A stretch of 64,000 nt of DNA from Luteolibacter yonseiensis (GTDB lineage Bacteria; Verrucomicrobiota; Verrucomicrobiia; Verrucomicrobiales; Akkermansiaceae). The DNA lies in NCBI RefSeq assembly GCF_016595465.1, contig NZ_JAENIK010000008.1, positions 248,001 through 312,000 on the forward strand, in the 5' to 3' direction. The stretch's first letter is position 1. Each line of letters begins with the position of its first letter. The position numbers and the translations under genes were made by a program. The notes beneath the pieces were generated by a model, which was given only the letters and a program-made list of their open reading frames with translations, was not told the DNA's origin and did not search any database. This document shows positions 43,484 to 53,319 of this stretch, piece by piece.

Positions 43484-46411
43484 ATGAAAAACAAGTTATC
43501 GCTCCTTTCATTCCTCACGCTTGCCGCCTCCACCCAGCTTCACGCGGCCACCCGCATCTGGGATGGTGGCACCGGCGGCACCGGCACCGATCTCGGCCAA
43601 GGCATCAACTGGTCCGGCGACACCCTGCCCAGTGCGGCCACTCCCGACACGGCACAATGGGACGGCTCCGTCACGGGTCCGCTGACACTTCTCTACACCA
43701 CCGCCAACATCGGCGGCACCTCGGGAAACGGAGGCATCAACCTCGATGTGACCTCGGGACAAACCAGCTCGCTGACCCTCGATTCCGGAGCCGTGACCTC
43801 GGCGATCCGCATCAACAATGTGACGCTCGCGAGCGGCAGCGGAGCATTCAAGCTGGGAGATGCGGCGAATGCCTTCAACATCACCCTCGGCGGCGCGGGC
43901 GGACAAACCCACACGTGGACGAACAACTCCGCCAACACCGCAACCATCGAATCCGAAGTCCGCTTCGGAATGGGAGGCAGCGGAACCCACACGCTGGCAC
44001 TGGACGGTTCGGGAAATTGGGAGGTGAAAAACAACCTCGCGGCATCGAACGCCGGCGCCATCCTCAATGTTTCAAAAGCCGGAGCCGGTAGTTTGATCGT
44101 CAGCGGAACGAGCGTCTTCGCCACCGGTTCGCTCGGAGCCATCAATATTTCCGCAGGAAAAACCGACATCGTCACCAATGGTTCGATGACCCCCATCGGC
44201 ATCACCTCCGTCGGCACCTCAGCCGTCACGAACGCCCAGCTCCTCATCAGCGGTGGCAGCTTCAATGCGAATGTCGGAAACAACGCCTACGACGCGAGCA
44301 TCAGCGCGGGGACCACCTCCGGAGGAGCGGGCGACATCCGCCTCACTTCCGGGACCCTCACGGTGAAGAGACAGCTCGGCCTCGGAACCTCATCCGGTGG
44401 CTACGGAGCCTACACCCAGACCGGCGGCACGGCATCCGTCGGCGGATTCCTCGCCATCGGACTCGGCACCGGCACCGGAGTGTTCAACCAGAGCGCGGGA
44501 AGCTACACGAATTCCGCCGGAGCCGTCACGAACGGAGCCGGGACGGGAAGCCGTGGCGTCATGAACCTCGGCGGCACCGCCATCTACAATCAGAGTGGAA
44601 CGGGCGACACCGGAATCTGGCTGGGAGAAAACGGCAACGGAACCCTCAACGTCTCCGGCAGCGCCACCCTCACCATGGCAGCCGTGAACAATGGCATCCA
44701 GCTCGGCCGGTTCGCTTCCGGCAGCGGAACGTTCAACCTGAACGGCGGCACCGTCACGACCTTTTCCGTGAACAAGGGCGCGGGAGCCGGAACACTGAAC
44801 CTCAACGGCGGCACGCTCAAGGCGGCGGCGGCGAATGCCGGTTTCCTCACCGGACTCACGAGCGCCTTCGTTAACAGCAACAGCACTGTCGACAACAACG
44901 GCTTCGCCGTCACCATCGGCCAGGCCCTGCTCGCACCCACCGGAGATGGGGTTTCCGCCACCGGGCTCGGTGTCAGCGGCGGAGGATTCATCAACACTCC
45001 TCTCGTCACGATCACCGGCGGTGGCGGTAGCGGAGCCACCGCCGTCGCGAACATCGACGCCAGCGGCAACCTCACCGGCATCACGATGACCAATCCCGGG
45101 GTGGGCTACACCTCCGCGCCCACCTTCGCCCTCGTCGGCGGCGGCAGCGGGAACACGGGGGCCATCACCGGCACCGCCACCCTGGCCGCCAACACTTCCG
45201 GCGGGCTGACTTTCACCGGCACCTCGGCAGGCTCCACCACGCTTGCGGGAGCCAGCACCTTCGCCGGAGACATCACCATCAGCGGCGGCATCTCGCTGAT
45301 CGCGAACCGCTCGAACAATACCGACAATCCCACCAGCAGCGCCCTCGGAAACAACCAGGTTTCCCGCGTCATCAACATCACCGGCGGCTCGACGCTCCAG
45401 TTCAACGCGGGCGACACGCTCGGCAGCGCCGTTTCGAACTTCGGCACCCGCATCGTTGTCGGCCCCGGCTCCACGGTCACCAACGGTGGCGGAGTTTTCA
45501 ACCGCCTCGGCTCGCTGGACCTGAACGGTGGCACGCTCTCCACTGTCAGCGGCGCGGTGGCGGGTTACCAGTCCTACAGCTTCGACGCGAACGCGGTCGT
45601 CACCGTGGGGGGCAGCGCGGCCTCCGCCATTTCGGCAGGGGCGGGCGCGTTCTCCGGCGTCCACCTCAATACGAACACGGAATTCAACGTTTCCGACGCG
45701 ACCGGCGGCAGCGCCGCCGATCTCGTCATTTCCGCACCGCTCATCGACCGCAATGGCAGTGAGTCCGCGGCGGGAGGGTTGAAAAAAACCGGTGCCGGCA
45801 CCCTCACCATTTCCTCCGCCAGCACCTACACCGGTCCCACCGCCGTGGAGGCGGGCACGCTGCTCGTGAACGGCTCGCTCGGGGACACCGCGGTCACCGT
45901 CGCTTCCGGCGCCACCCTTGGCGGCACGGGCGGCAGCATCGGCGTCACCACGGGTTCGGTGGATGTGGCCGTCGGCGGCATCCTCGCCCCGGGTTCCTCC
46001 ATCGGAGGGCTGATCGTGAATGGCAGCGTGACGGTGGCGGGAACCTACTCGTTCGAATATGACGGCGGCACCGGCACCGCCGATTCGCTCGATGTGAACG
46101 GCACGCTCACCCTCAACAACGCCACGCTCGTGCTGAACGACCTCGCGGGAAATTCCTATACGCCCGGCGAGAAATTCACCCTCTTCGCCTACGACAGCCT
46201 CACCCCCGGCAGCCTGTTCTCAGGCTACTCGGACGATACCGGATACACTTTCGGCGGCGGAGACTGGATCTTCAACTATGACGACACCACGGCGGGTCAG
46301 AATGGCGGCATCGGCACCCGCTTCATCACCATCACCGCCGTCCCGGAACCCACCACCGCACTGCTCGGCGCGCTTGGTTTGATGGCGCTCCTCCGTCGCC
46401 GCAGGGCCTGA
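43484..46411 (+). CDS. Autotransporter-associated beta-strand repeat protein with PEP-CTERM anchor
   Basis: Exported surface protein of 975 residues from ATG 43484 (MKNKLSLLSFLTLAAS); signal peptide ends LHA. The body is a Gly/Thr/Ser/Asn-rich beta-helix of irregular repeats (GTLNLNGGTL, GTFNLNGGTVT). Near 760-810 lies the autotransporter-associated beta-strand unit GGLKKTGAGTLTISSASTYTGPT, followed by VEAGTLLVNGSLG. The end is PEP-CTERM: Pro-Glu-Pro, hydrophobic helix, then RRRRA, which exosortase would process. The exosortase gene is not in the window. Confidence 0.93.
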   Translation: MKNKLSLLSFLTLAASTQLHAATRIWDGGTGGTGTDLGQGINWSGDTLPSAATPDTAQWDGSVTGPLTLLYTTANIGGTSGNGGINLDVTSGQTSSLTLDSGAVTSAIRINNVTLASGSGAFKLGDAANAFNITLGGAGGQTHTWTNNSANTATIESEVRFGMGGSGTHTLALDGSGNWEVKNNLAASNAGAILNVSKAGAGSLIVSGTSVFATGSLGAINISAGKTDIVTNGSMTPIGITSVGTSAVTNAQLLISGGSFNANVGNNAYDASISAGTTSGGAGDIRLTSGTLTVKRQLGLGTSSGGYGAYTQTGGTASVGGFLAIGLGTGTGVFNQSAGSYTNSAGAVTNGAGTGSRGVMNLGGTAIYNQSGTGDTGIWLGENGNGTLNVSGSATLTMAAVNNGIQLGRFASGSGTFNLNGGTVTTFSVNKGAGAGTLNLNGGTLKAAAANAGFLTGLTSAFVNSNSTVDNNGFAVTIGQALLAPTGDGVSATGLGVSGGGFINTPLVTITGGGGSGATAVANIDASGNLTGITMTNPGVGYTSAPTFALVGGGSGNTGAITGTATLAANTSGGLTFTGTSAGSTTLAGASTFAGDITISGGISLIANRSNNTDNPTSSALGNNQVSRVINITGGSTLQFNAGDTLGSAVSNFGTRIVVGPGSTVTNGGGVFNRLGSLDLNGGTLSTVSGAVAGYQSYSFDANAVVTVGGSAASAISAGAGAFSGVHLNTNTEFNVSDATGGSAADLVISAPLIDRNGSESAAGGLKKTGAGTLTISSASTYTGPTAVEAGTLLVNGSLGDTAVTVASGATLGGTGGSIGVTTGSVDVAVGGILAPGSSIGGLIVNGSVTVAGTYSFEYDGGTGTADSLDVNGTLTLNNATLVLNDLAGNSYTPGEKFTLFAYDSLTPGSLFSGYSDDTGYTFGGGDWIFNYDDTTAGQNGGIGTRFITITAVPEPTTALLGALGLMALLRRRRA

Positions 46412-46508
46412 TCCGAGGGGCGGTCCACCCATTGCCAATATGAGCCAGGGAGCTGCAACTCCTTGGCTTGTCATCGCCAGATCGGCTCGTTAGAAGTCAG
46501 TCCTCACA

Positions 46509-47108
46509 ATGAAGGACTCACTCCTCCACGCGCTCGACATCGGGACGCTTGCCCTGTGGGCGAGTGTCACCTTGCTCGCCGCGGTGGCCATTGGAGTTCC
46601 TTCGTCCATTCCGCAGGCAGCCGTCGCGGCGGGAGGAATGACTACCGAAATCGGGTCGGATTTTTTGATCGGCGACACCCCGGACGAGTCCCCTGAGGAA
46701 GATTGGGCGAAGGAAATGGAGGAAAATACCACCATGCCCGCCAAGGCGGCCCTGCCCTCCCCACCCTCGATGGCACCGAGGAAAAGCGTGAGTCCGCTGC
46801 CGGAAATTCCCAAGTTGCCCCGTCCTCCCGGCCGCGCCGTTCCCTCCTCGTCGATTGATACCCGCCTCGCCGCCGGCCACACGCCCGGTCCCGCCTATCC
46901 CGCCGCCGCACGGGCGGCCGGCCAGACCGGCACCGTCGTCATGAGCTTCACCGTGAATGGGGCGGGAAAGGTGGTTTCCGCCTTCGTTTACACCTCGTCC
47001 GGCTGGCCCCTGCTGGATCAGGAGGCCCTCCGCACCGTGAAGACATGGACCTTCCCACCGGGTGAGGCCATGGCGTTGATCCGTCCCCTCGTCTTCGAAC
47101 TTCCCTGA
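46509..47108 (+). CDS. TonB family energy transducer
   Basis: 199 residues: an N-terminal membrane segment (about 12-38), a Pro-rich spacer (about 75-115) and a TonB C-terminal domain (about 120-199) with YPAAARAAGQTGTVVMSFTVNGAGKVVSAFV and LDQEALRTVKTWTF. It would carry proton-motive energy to outer-membrane receptors. It begins an operon with exbB six bases later. No TonB-dependent receptor is in the window. Confidence 0.9.
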   Translation: MKDSLLHALDIGTLALWASVTLLAAVAIGVPSSIPQAAVAAGGMTTEIGSDFLIGDTPDESPEEDWAKEMEENTTMPAKAALPSPPSMAPRKSVSPLPEIPKLPRPPGRAVPSSSIDTRLAAGHTPGPAYPAAARAAGQTGTVVMSFTVNGAGKVVSAFVYTSSGWPLLDQEALRTVKTWTFPPGEAMALIRPLVFELP

Positions 47109-47114
47109 CCACCA

Positions 47115-47780
47115 ATGCTCGCAAACGTCGTCGTCGAGACCCTGGAGAAAGGCGGTTGGGTGATGTGGCCCATCGTCCTCATCTCGTTCCTCGCGCTTTG
47201 CACCATCCTGGACCGGGTGGTCTGGTGGAACCGCCTGCGGATCGGCATGAATCCGCAGGCACGTGAAAACGCGCGCGCCGCCCTCCGGACCGGAGATTTC
47301 ACCACCGCGTGGAAACTCGGGAAAAACTCCGGCGATCCGTTTCTGGCCAATCTCCACCACGGCATGACCCATGCGAAAACCTCCATGCTCGTCGCCATGC
47401 AGCTTCACGCCAGCCAGTTGCTGGAAAAATCCGAGGCCCGCCTCTGGGTCATCAGCACGCTCATCACTCTCGCCCCCTTGTTGGGGTTGTTCGGAACGGT
47501 CGTCGGCCTGATGGGTTCCTTCGCCAGCATCGGCGAAGACCAGCTTGCCGTCACGAAAGTCACCGGCGGCATCGGCGAGGCGCTCATCGCCACCGCCTGC
47601 GGCATCGCCATCGCGGTGCTTTGCCTGTTGCCCTACAATTTCTTCCGCAAGCGCACCGCCCGGCTCCGCGGATCGCTCGCGCATTGGATCAACCACACCG
47701 AACTGCTCGTCCTCGCCGCAGGAAAAAACGGTCACCGGCTGGGAAACATCACCTCCAGTCCGAACAAACACGGATCATGA
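47115..47780 (+). CDS. exbB: ExbB/TolQ/MotA proton channel family protein
   Basis: 221 residues with three membrane segments (about 10-33, 110-135, 150-178). The family motif is APLLGLFGTVVGLMGSFASI followed by GGIGEALIATACGIAIAV. It forms the proton channel powering TonB, usually together with ExbD. Here the next gene, overlapping by four bases (ATGA), is a coiled-coil protein instead of ExbD. Confidence 0.94.
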   Translation: MLANVVVETLEKGGWVMWPIVLISFLALCTILDRVVWWNRLRIGMNPQARENARAALRTGDFTTAWKLGKNSGDPFLANLHHGMTHAKTSMLVAMQLHASQLLEKSEARLWVISTLITLAPLLGLFGTVVGLMGSFASIGEDQLAVTKVTGGIGEALIATACGIAIAVLCLLPYNFFRKRTARLRGSLAHWINHTELLVLAAGKNGHRLGNITSSPNKHGS

Positions 47781-48202
47781 ATTTCAGCTCGCTTCCCATG
47801 CTCAACGCCATCGGCTGCCTGTTTCTCGCAGGGGTCGTTTTCACCCAATGGGCGAAAGAAAGCCGCGACGCCGATGCCGCGACCCAGCTCCGCTCCGAAC
47901 TCGCGGCGGCCCAGGACTCCGCGAAAACGGAAAAAAGGCACTCGGACACCCTGGAACGCGACATCGCCGTGCTGAAACAATCCTTCGAAGCCACCCGGCT
48001 CGCCGCCGCCAAGGCACAGAAAAGCAGCGCCGCCACCGTGATGGAAAGCCAGCTCGCCACCGCCACCGAACAAGTGGAGACATGGAAAAACTCGCTCGCC
48101 GACCGTGACTCCCGCATCAGGGAACTGGAAAACGATCTCATCGCCACCCGCCGCCGCCTCGATGAAGCCATCGTGCGGATCAAGCAGGCCGAAGTCCGGT
48201 GA
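47777..48202 (+). CDS. Membrane-anchored coiled-coil protein in the tonB-exbB operon
   Basis: 141 residues: one N-terminal membrane segment (about 7-24) and then an uninterrupted coiled coil (about 35-140; heptads around SELAAAQDSAKTEKR and ENDLIATRRRLDEA). The topology, one membrane helix plus a long outer part, resembles ExbD/TolR in outline. But there is no ExbD fold and no membrane Asp: the membrane helix is NAIGCLFLAGVVFTQW, without acidic residues. The ATG overlaps the exbB stop. Confidence 0.75.
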   Translation: MNFSSLPMLNAIGCLFLAGVVFTQWAKESRDADAATQLRSELAAAQDSAKTEKRHSDTLERDIAVLKQSFEATRLAAAKAQKSSAATVMESQLATATEQVETWKNSLADRDSRIRELENDLIATRRRLDEAIVRIKQAEVR

Positions 48203-48235
48203 TTTCCGGGAATCAAGCTGGTTCCATTCCCAAAA

Positions 48236-49498
48236 TCATCTCTCCTCAACCTGCGAGGGCAGCATCAAGGCGAAGGCCGCCGCCGGGATGAAGAGCCAGG
48301 ACGCCGTCAGCAACACTCCGGCGAAGTCGCCCTGGACCTTGTTGAAAATCCCGAAGAACACCACGCCCACCGCCGAGAGAATGCGGCCAATGTTATAACA
48401 GAACCCCGCGCCCGTGCTCCGTAGCAGAACCGGGAACAGCGGCGGCAGGCACATGGTGAAAAGTCCGAAGCAACCCTGCATCAGCCCGATCACGGCGAAC
48501 AATGCATACGTCACCGACAAGCCATGCGTGCCGGAGAAGGTATACCACATCACCACGAAATAACCGCCCAACATCAGCGCGATGGCCCTGCCGTAACCCA
48601 TCTTCACCGCAAGTGCTCCGGCCACGAAATTTCCCACCAGCGATCCGACCATGATCCACAGCAGCGCCATCACCGTCGCGCCATCCTTCGCCGCTTTCGC
48701 GGTTCCCACTTCCGGCAGGCTCCGGATGTAGCTCTGCTGCCAGAACATGAACGTCCAGTGCGCCGTGAGGGAGACCGCGCAGATCAACATCACCCGCCAC
48801 GTGACGCTCCTTACCTCCGGCCCGAAAAGCTCACGGATTCTGGGTGCGGGCAGGTCCTTCCTCGCCTCGCTCCACTCCTCGGTCTCCGGCACCGCACGGC
48901 GTATCCACAACGTGATGAACGCGGGCAGGACGCCCACCAGGAAAATCCACTGCGGCGGATGTCCTTTCAACAGGGCTCCCGCGAGACAGGCCAGCAGGAT
49001 CCCGCAGTTCACCGCGCTCTGGAGCGTCGCCGCGATCCACGGACGCCACCGCTTCGGCCACGTTTCCGACAGGAGCGAGGCTCCCACCGCCCACTCGCCA
49101 CCGATGCCGAGCGCCGCGAGGAAGCGGAAGACCAGCAGGTGCCACCACTCGGTGGAAAAATACGACAGTCCGGTGAAACACGCGTAGGTGAGGATCGTCA
49201 GCACCAGCGCCCGGCTCCGCCCGATGAGATCCGCCACCCGGCCGAAGAAACCACCACCGAGAGCCCAGCCGACAAGGAACGCCGCCTGGATGATCGACGC
49301 CTTTTTCCCGACCTCCGGGTCACTCTCGCCCGTGACCAGCAACTGCGCGACAAACGCCGTCGCCACCAGTGTGTAAAGATGCATGTCCAGGCCATCGAAA
49401 AGCCAGCCCAACCAGGCCGCCAGACCGGAGCGGCGTTGCTCGGGAGACAGGTCACGCAGATGTTGGATTTCCTGTGTGGAATGTGGCGTAGGGTTCAT
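48236..49498 (-). CDS. Major facilitator superfamily transporter (sugar/organic acid porter type)
   Basis: 420 residues from ATG 49498 (MNPTPHSTQEI), with about 12 membrane segments. LGWLFDGLDMHLYTLVATAFVA at the start and GGEWAVGASLLSETWPKRWRP (MFS motif GG-E in helix 4) place it with sialate, aromatic acid and shikimate proton symporters. GRVADLIGRSRAL is the MFS motif A. The substrate cannot be told. The frame extends to 49528 without need. Convergent with the TonB operon. Confidence 0.88.
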   Translation of the reverse strand: MNPTPHSTQEIQHLRDLSPEQRRSGLAAWLGWLFDGLDMHLYTLVATAFVAQLLVTGESDPEVGKKASIIQAAFLVGWALGGGFFGRVADLIGRSRALVLTILTYACFTGLSYFSTEWWHLLVFRFLAALGIGGEWAVGASLLSETWPKRWRPWIAATLQSAVNCGILLACLAGALLKGHPPQWIFLVGVLPAFITLWIRRAVPETEEWSEARKDLPAPRIRELFGPEVRSVTWRVMLICAVSLTAHWTFMFWQQSYIRSLPEVGTAKAAKDGATVMALLWIMVGSLVGNFVAGALAVKMGYGRAIALMLGGYFVVMWYTFSGTHGLSVTYALFAVIGLMQGCFGLFTMCLPPLFPVLLRSTGAGFCYNIGRILSAVGVVFFGIFNKVQGDFAGVLLTASWLFIPAAAFALMLPSQVEER

Positions 49499-49592
49499 GG
49501 GTTCCCCATGTAATTGGTCTCCAGGCATCCTCCGGCGAGCAAAAAATAGGACCAGGAAACGGACAGGTCACGCCTCCCCTTGCCAGCTCATC

Positions 49593-50729
49593 TTATCGGC
49601 CCAACATCTCGATACACTTTTCCCGCCATTCGATGGACTTCTTGGCGCGGACCCTGTGGAACCACGCGTATGTTTCCGGCTTCAGCGAGTCTTTGGAACG
49701 GACCGCCCGCGTATACGCCATCGCGAGCATACTCTGGCGCTTTTTCTGGATTTCAGCCGTGGCGGCGGTTCCCCTTGGTCCGCCCCCCCCCAGATTCATC
49801 TCGGAATAGGCTTTCACCAGAGGGTGTTCACGGTTCTTCAGGTACAGCTCGGTCTCCTCCCCCGTGATACCGAATCTCACCCTGCGGCCTACCAACCCGC
49901 ATACCAATGTTTCGGTTTGATAATCCAACAAGGCTTTTCCGTCCGCCAGGAACTGGCCGATTTTCATCGTTTTCCATTTGAGATCCCGGTCAAGCCGGCA
50001 GGCGAAGCGGCGGGCCTGTCCCTGGCGGGTGCCTTCGGACCACACGCTGTCCTGTTCGTCGCTCATGTAGCTTGCCAATCCCACCACCTTGCCTGTGGCC
50101 ACATCCAGGATCGGCCCGCCGTTGTTATCCTTGTTGTTCTCAGCATCCACCTCCAGGGTTTCGGCACTGGTTCCAAGCACCAGGCCATTCCTCACCGTGA
50201 CCGCGGCATTTTCTCCACCCGCCCCGATGGCCGCGATCTTCTGATTGATCCGCAACGGCGGTTGGCCGGGATAAAAATCGAGAAAATCCTTCACCTCCTC
50301 GGTGATCTCCATCCGGACGGCATCCACATTTTCCGCAGCCTCGAGATTTCCGAATTTCTTGAAGCTGACTCCCGCGGAGTTCTGGATCACCAGCCTTGTG
50401 TTCCCCATCAAAACGCCGGCGGTGGTATAGACATAGGTTTTGCCGCCACTTGAGCCGACGAATCCGGTACCCGCCGATTGATCTCCCTTGATGTAAAGGA
50501 CGGCATTCGAGATCCGGGGACCGACCTGTCCCTGCGCGTCAAGAATACCGCCTGCCTCCTGAGGCACGGGAGCGGGGTTTTTCGCCAATATTCCCGCCCT
50601 CTCGCTTTTCAGCGCGGCGATCTTCAGGTCCAGTTCCCTGATGCGCTGGCTCGTCGCGTCATCCGCCATGGCACAAGCCGCCGTGCAAACCAAAAGCCCC
50701 AATGTCGAGATAAGCTGATTCTGTTTCAT
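49593..50729 (-). CDS. Trypsin-like protease paralogue lacking catalytic His and Ser (pseudoprotease)
   Basis: 378 residues, exported (signal peptide about 1-22), with a short coiled coil (about 25-50) before a chymotrypsin-fold domain (about 60-230). The paralogue next door has TAAH, ADLV and GNSGG. Here the matching stretches are TTAG (105 replaces His), VDAV (Asp136 kept) and DNNGG (Asn203 replaces Ser). The fold is otherwise intact and the frame is open, so it is probably a regulator or binder, not an enzyme. It starts seven bases after its paralogue's stop, so both are one transcript. Confidence 0.85.
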   Translation of the reverse strand: MKQNQLISTLGLLVCTAACAMADDATSQRIRELDLKIAALKSERAGILAKNPAPVPQEAGGILDAQGQVGPRISNAVLYIKGDQSAGTGFVGSSGGKTYVYTTAGVLMGNTRLVIQNSAGVSFKKFGNLEAAENVDAVRMEITEEVKDFLDFYPGQPPLRINQKIAAIGAGGENAAVTVRNGLVLGTSAETLEVDAENNKDNNGGPILDVATGKVVGLASYMSDEQDSVWSEGTRQGQARRFACRLDRDLKWKTMKIGQFLADGKALLDYQTETLVCGLVGRRVRFGITGEETELYLKNREHPLVKAYSEMNLGGGGPRGTAATAEIQKKRQSMLAMAYTRAVRSKDSLKPETYAWFHRVRAKKSIEWREKCIEMLGR

Positions 50730-50736
50730 GGCCCGT

Positions 50737-51918
50737 TTACTTCAGTTTCTGCAACTCCCGGTTCAATTCCACGAGACACTCCTTGCGCTCCACGATCGCC
50801 TTCATGGCGCGGTCGCGGTGGAACCATGCGTAGGTCTCCGGTTTCAGGGAATTCTCCGACTGGATGGCCCGCGAAATCAGGGTCGAGACCAGAATTCCGA
50901 ATCTTCTCCTGATCTCCATGGTGCTGGGATCGCTTTTGCCGCCAAGCATCTCGTTGAACATGCTCCGGTACGCCTTCACCATTTCGTGATCCTGGTTATC
51001 GCTGAGGATCTTCTGAATGGCCGGATCATTGGAGCCGATCGACCTCACCCGGCTGCCGCCGTACTCCGGCAATCCCGCCATGATGGCCAGGCAGACATCG
51101 TTCAGCGCCTTGTATCGATCCACCGCTTCGCTGCTTTCCAGAAAGGCGCCGATCTTCATGGACTTCCATTTCCATTCCTTGTCGAGCCGGCAGGCGAACC
51201 GGCGCACCTTCTCCTGAGGGGCATCCCGTTTCGTCGTGGAATTCCGCAAAAGGGTGAGGTGGGTGGCGAGCCCGACGACCCTGCCGGTCTCGACCTCCAC
51301 CACCGGCCCGCCGCTGTTGCCCTGGATGATGGCGGCGTCTATTTCCAGGCTGTCCGCGCTGGTCCCGAGAACCAGTCCCTGCTCCACCGAGACAACACCG
51401 TTGCCGCCGCCGTTGCCGAGTGCCGCGATCTTCCTGTTGATTTGCAATGGTGGCTCCGCGGGACGGAATTCGAGGGAATTTTTCACCTCCTCCAGGATTT
51501 CCATCCTGACCAGATCCGCTCCTTCGGCGGCCTCCAGGACACCGAATTTCCTGAAACTGGCGCCACTGGAATTGCGGGCGGAAAGCTTGCTGTTCCCTGA
51601 AAAGACGTGAGCGGCCGTATAAACATATTTTTTCCCGCCCACCGATCCGATGAAACCGGTGCCCACCGATTTATCGCCCTCGATGATGACCACCGAGTCG
51701 GTGATTTTCGGATTCACCTGGCCTTGCGCGTCGAAGAGGCCGCCTGAATCGACCGCCGCCGGCGCGGGCATGGTCTCAAGGAGCCTGGCCCTCTCGCCCT
51801 CCAGCTCGGCGATCTCACGGTCGAGTTGCTTGAGACGCTCCGTATCCGCCTCATCCGCCTCACTCACGGAAGAAAAAACCAACAATGCCAGCGTGGGGAG
51901 GAGGAACTTCGGATTCAT
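50737..51918 (-). CDS. Exported trypsin-like serine protease with intact triad
   Basis: 393 residues: signal peptide (about 1-20), coiled coil (about 24-50), then a DegP-like protease domain with His104 in YTAAHVFSG, Asp135 in GADLVRME and Ser202 in QGNSGGPVVE. No PDZ domain. The C-terminal part (about 225-393) is helical and shared with the paralogue downstream (for example SLKPETYAWFHR). Periplasmic or surface acting. First gene of the pair. Confidence 0.9.
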   Translation of the reverse strand: MNPKFLLPTLALLVFSSVSEADEADTERLKQLDREIAELEGERARLLETMPAPAAVDSGGLFDAQGQVNPKITDSVVIIEGDKSVGTGFIGSVGGKKYVYTAAHVFSGNSKLSARNSSGASFRKFGVLEAAEGADLVRMEILEEVKNSLEFRPAEPPLQINRKIAALGNGGGNGVVSVEQGLVLGTSADSLEIDAAIIQGNSGGPVVEVETGRVVGLATHLTLLRNSTTKRDAPQEKVRRFACRLDKEWKWKSMKIGAFLESSEAVDRYKALNDVCLAIMAGLPEYGGSRVRSIGSNDPAIQKILSDNQDHEMVKAYRSMFNEMLGGKSDPSTMEIRRRFGILVSTLISRAIQSENSLKPETYAWFHRDRAMKAIVERKECLVELNRELQKLK

Positions 51919-52058
51919 GCGGGAATGCGGTGACTCGGCTGTCTAGGAGCAAACCGTATTTGAAATTTAACGCAACGATGTTCTGTTCCCATCGTTTTTT
52001 CTAACACACCGGGACCCGGTGGATGCGGTTGCGGATCATGTGAGGCTCCCGCGCCCTC

Positions 52059-53210
52059 TCATCTCCGCCTCACCGGAGCCTTCCTCGCGGAAGCGATCTC
52101 CACAATCAGCCGGTGCAGCACGAGCCGGTGATCGAGACCGGTGGTGACCAGGGCCTGATCGGCCTTTAGCGTGGCTTCAAGCACGTGCTGGAGACCGGCG
52201 AGTTCGAAATTTTTCGCATTGTCGGCGGCGAGGAAAATCGGAAAGACATTCACCCCCGAGCCGTCCTTTTTCTGAGGCAGCCACGCGCGGTCCGCTTCGG
52301 GAAGGCGGTTGAGACCACCTGAGAAGGCGCTGTAGTTGCCCGTCGGAACCTTGAGCTTCTCGATGATGAGCTTCGCCATGAAAAGATTCCTTACGACGCC
52401 GATGACGGAAGCGCGCATGATTCCGATGGCGGATTCGTCGGCTTCGAGCTGCTCGTCGATGAGCTGGATGGCGCGTGACGCATTGCCCATCTGGATGGCC
52501 TTGCCGATCTCGAAGACCACGGCGGCGCGGCTGAGCGGGACGAGAACGCGCACATCCTCCTCGGTGACCTCCCGGCGCCCGGTACCGAGGTAGAGATCCA
52601 GTTTTTCAAGCTCGTTGCCGATCTGCTGCGACTGTTCGCCGGCCAGCATCACGAAAAGAGCCAGCGCGTCCGGTTGAAAACTCAGATCCAACTCGCGCGC
52701 GCGCCGGGTGACGAGCGCGGCGACCTGGTCCTGCCAGTCGTCCCGGCTGGTGTCGATCCGGTCGTGGACCTGGACGTCGGCGGCCTTTTCGATGAATTTC
52801 CAGAATCCCCGGCGCTTGTCGATGCCTTGGGCGGTGAGGAGGAATTTCACCCCATCCGGGATGCCGCGTTCCAAGGTGGCACGCAGGCTTTCCACGCCGG
52901 CCTCGGTGCGCTGCGAGCGTCCGGTGACATTGTCCGCGAAGAAATTGGCATTGCGCAGCCAGACAACCTTGTCCCCGCCGAACATCGGCAGCGTGAGCAG
53001 CGCCTGCACGGTGGAGGAACAGATTTCAAAGGCGGACTCGGAATTGTCCGCGATGCCGTCGATGGTCTCGTGGGTGAATCCATCGTCCACCCCGCCGGTG
53101 AGCTGGTTGTAGAGATCGAGCGCCTTCTCCCGGACCAGCCCCTCGTCGCTGCCGACAACGGCAAAGAAATTTCCGGATTTCTGGGGAGTTGTCTTCGGTT
53201 TGGCAGCCAC
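52059..53210 (-). CDS. holA: DNA polymerase III subunit delta
   Basis: Clamp-loader subunit that opens the beta sliding clamp, 383 residues. ATPase-like N-terminal part (NFFAVVGSDEGLVREKALDLYNQL), mid segment LLTLPMFGGDKVVWLRNANFF, then domain 2 with FVMLAGEQSQQIGNELEKLDLYLG and the C-terminal collar KADQALVTTGLDHRLVLHRLIVEI. Divergent from the SNF2 gene over about 110 bases. Confidence 0.9.
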   Translation of the reverse strand: MAAKPKTTPQKSGNFFAVVGSDEGLVREKALDLYNQLTGGVDDGFTHETIDGIADNSESAFEICSSTVQALLTLPMFGGDKVVWLRNANFFADNVTGRSQRTEAGVESLRATLERGIPDGVKFLLTAQGIDKRRGFWKFIEKAADVQVHDRIDTSRDDWQDQVAALVTRRARELDLSFQPDALALFVMLAGEQSQQIGNELEKLDLYLGTGRREVTEEDVRVLVPLSRAAVVFEIGKAIQMGNASRAIQLIDEQLEADESAIGIMRASVIGVVRNLFMAKLIIEKLKVPTGNYSAFSGGLNRLPEADRAWLPQKKDGSGVNVFPIFLAADNAKNFELAGLQHVLEATLKADQALVTTGLDHRLVLHRLIVEIASARKAPVRRR

Positions 53211-53319
53211 GGGGATTTCCTAGAGTGATGCGGCGGGCGGTGCAAGCGCGGGGTAAGCCGCCCGTATTTCGCCAACCGGGGCTTGACGCGGCAGGCGGAT
53301 CACCGAACCTGCCCGCCGA

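Noticed and set aside
44390..45664. 424-codon minus-strand frame in the PEP-CTERM gene
   Set aside because: A composition-driven shadow of the Gly/Thr/Asn-rich repeat protein; its sequence has no motif and the plus-strand product has signal and anchor.
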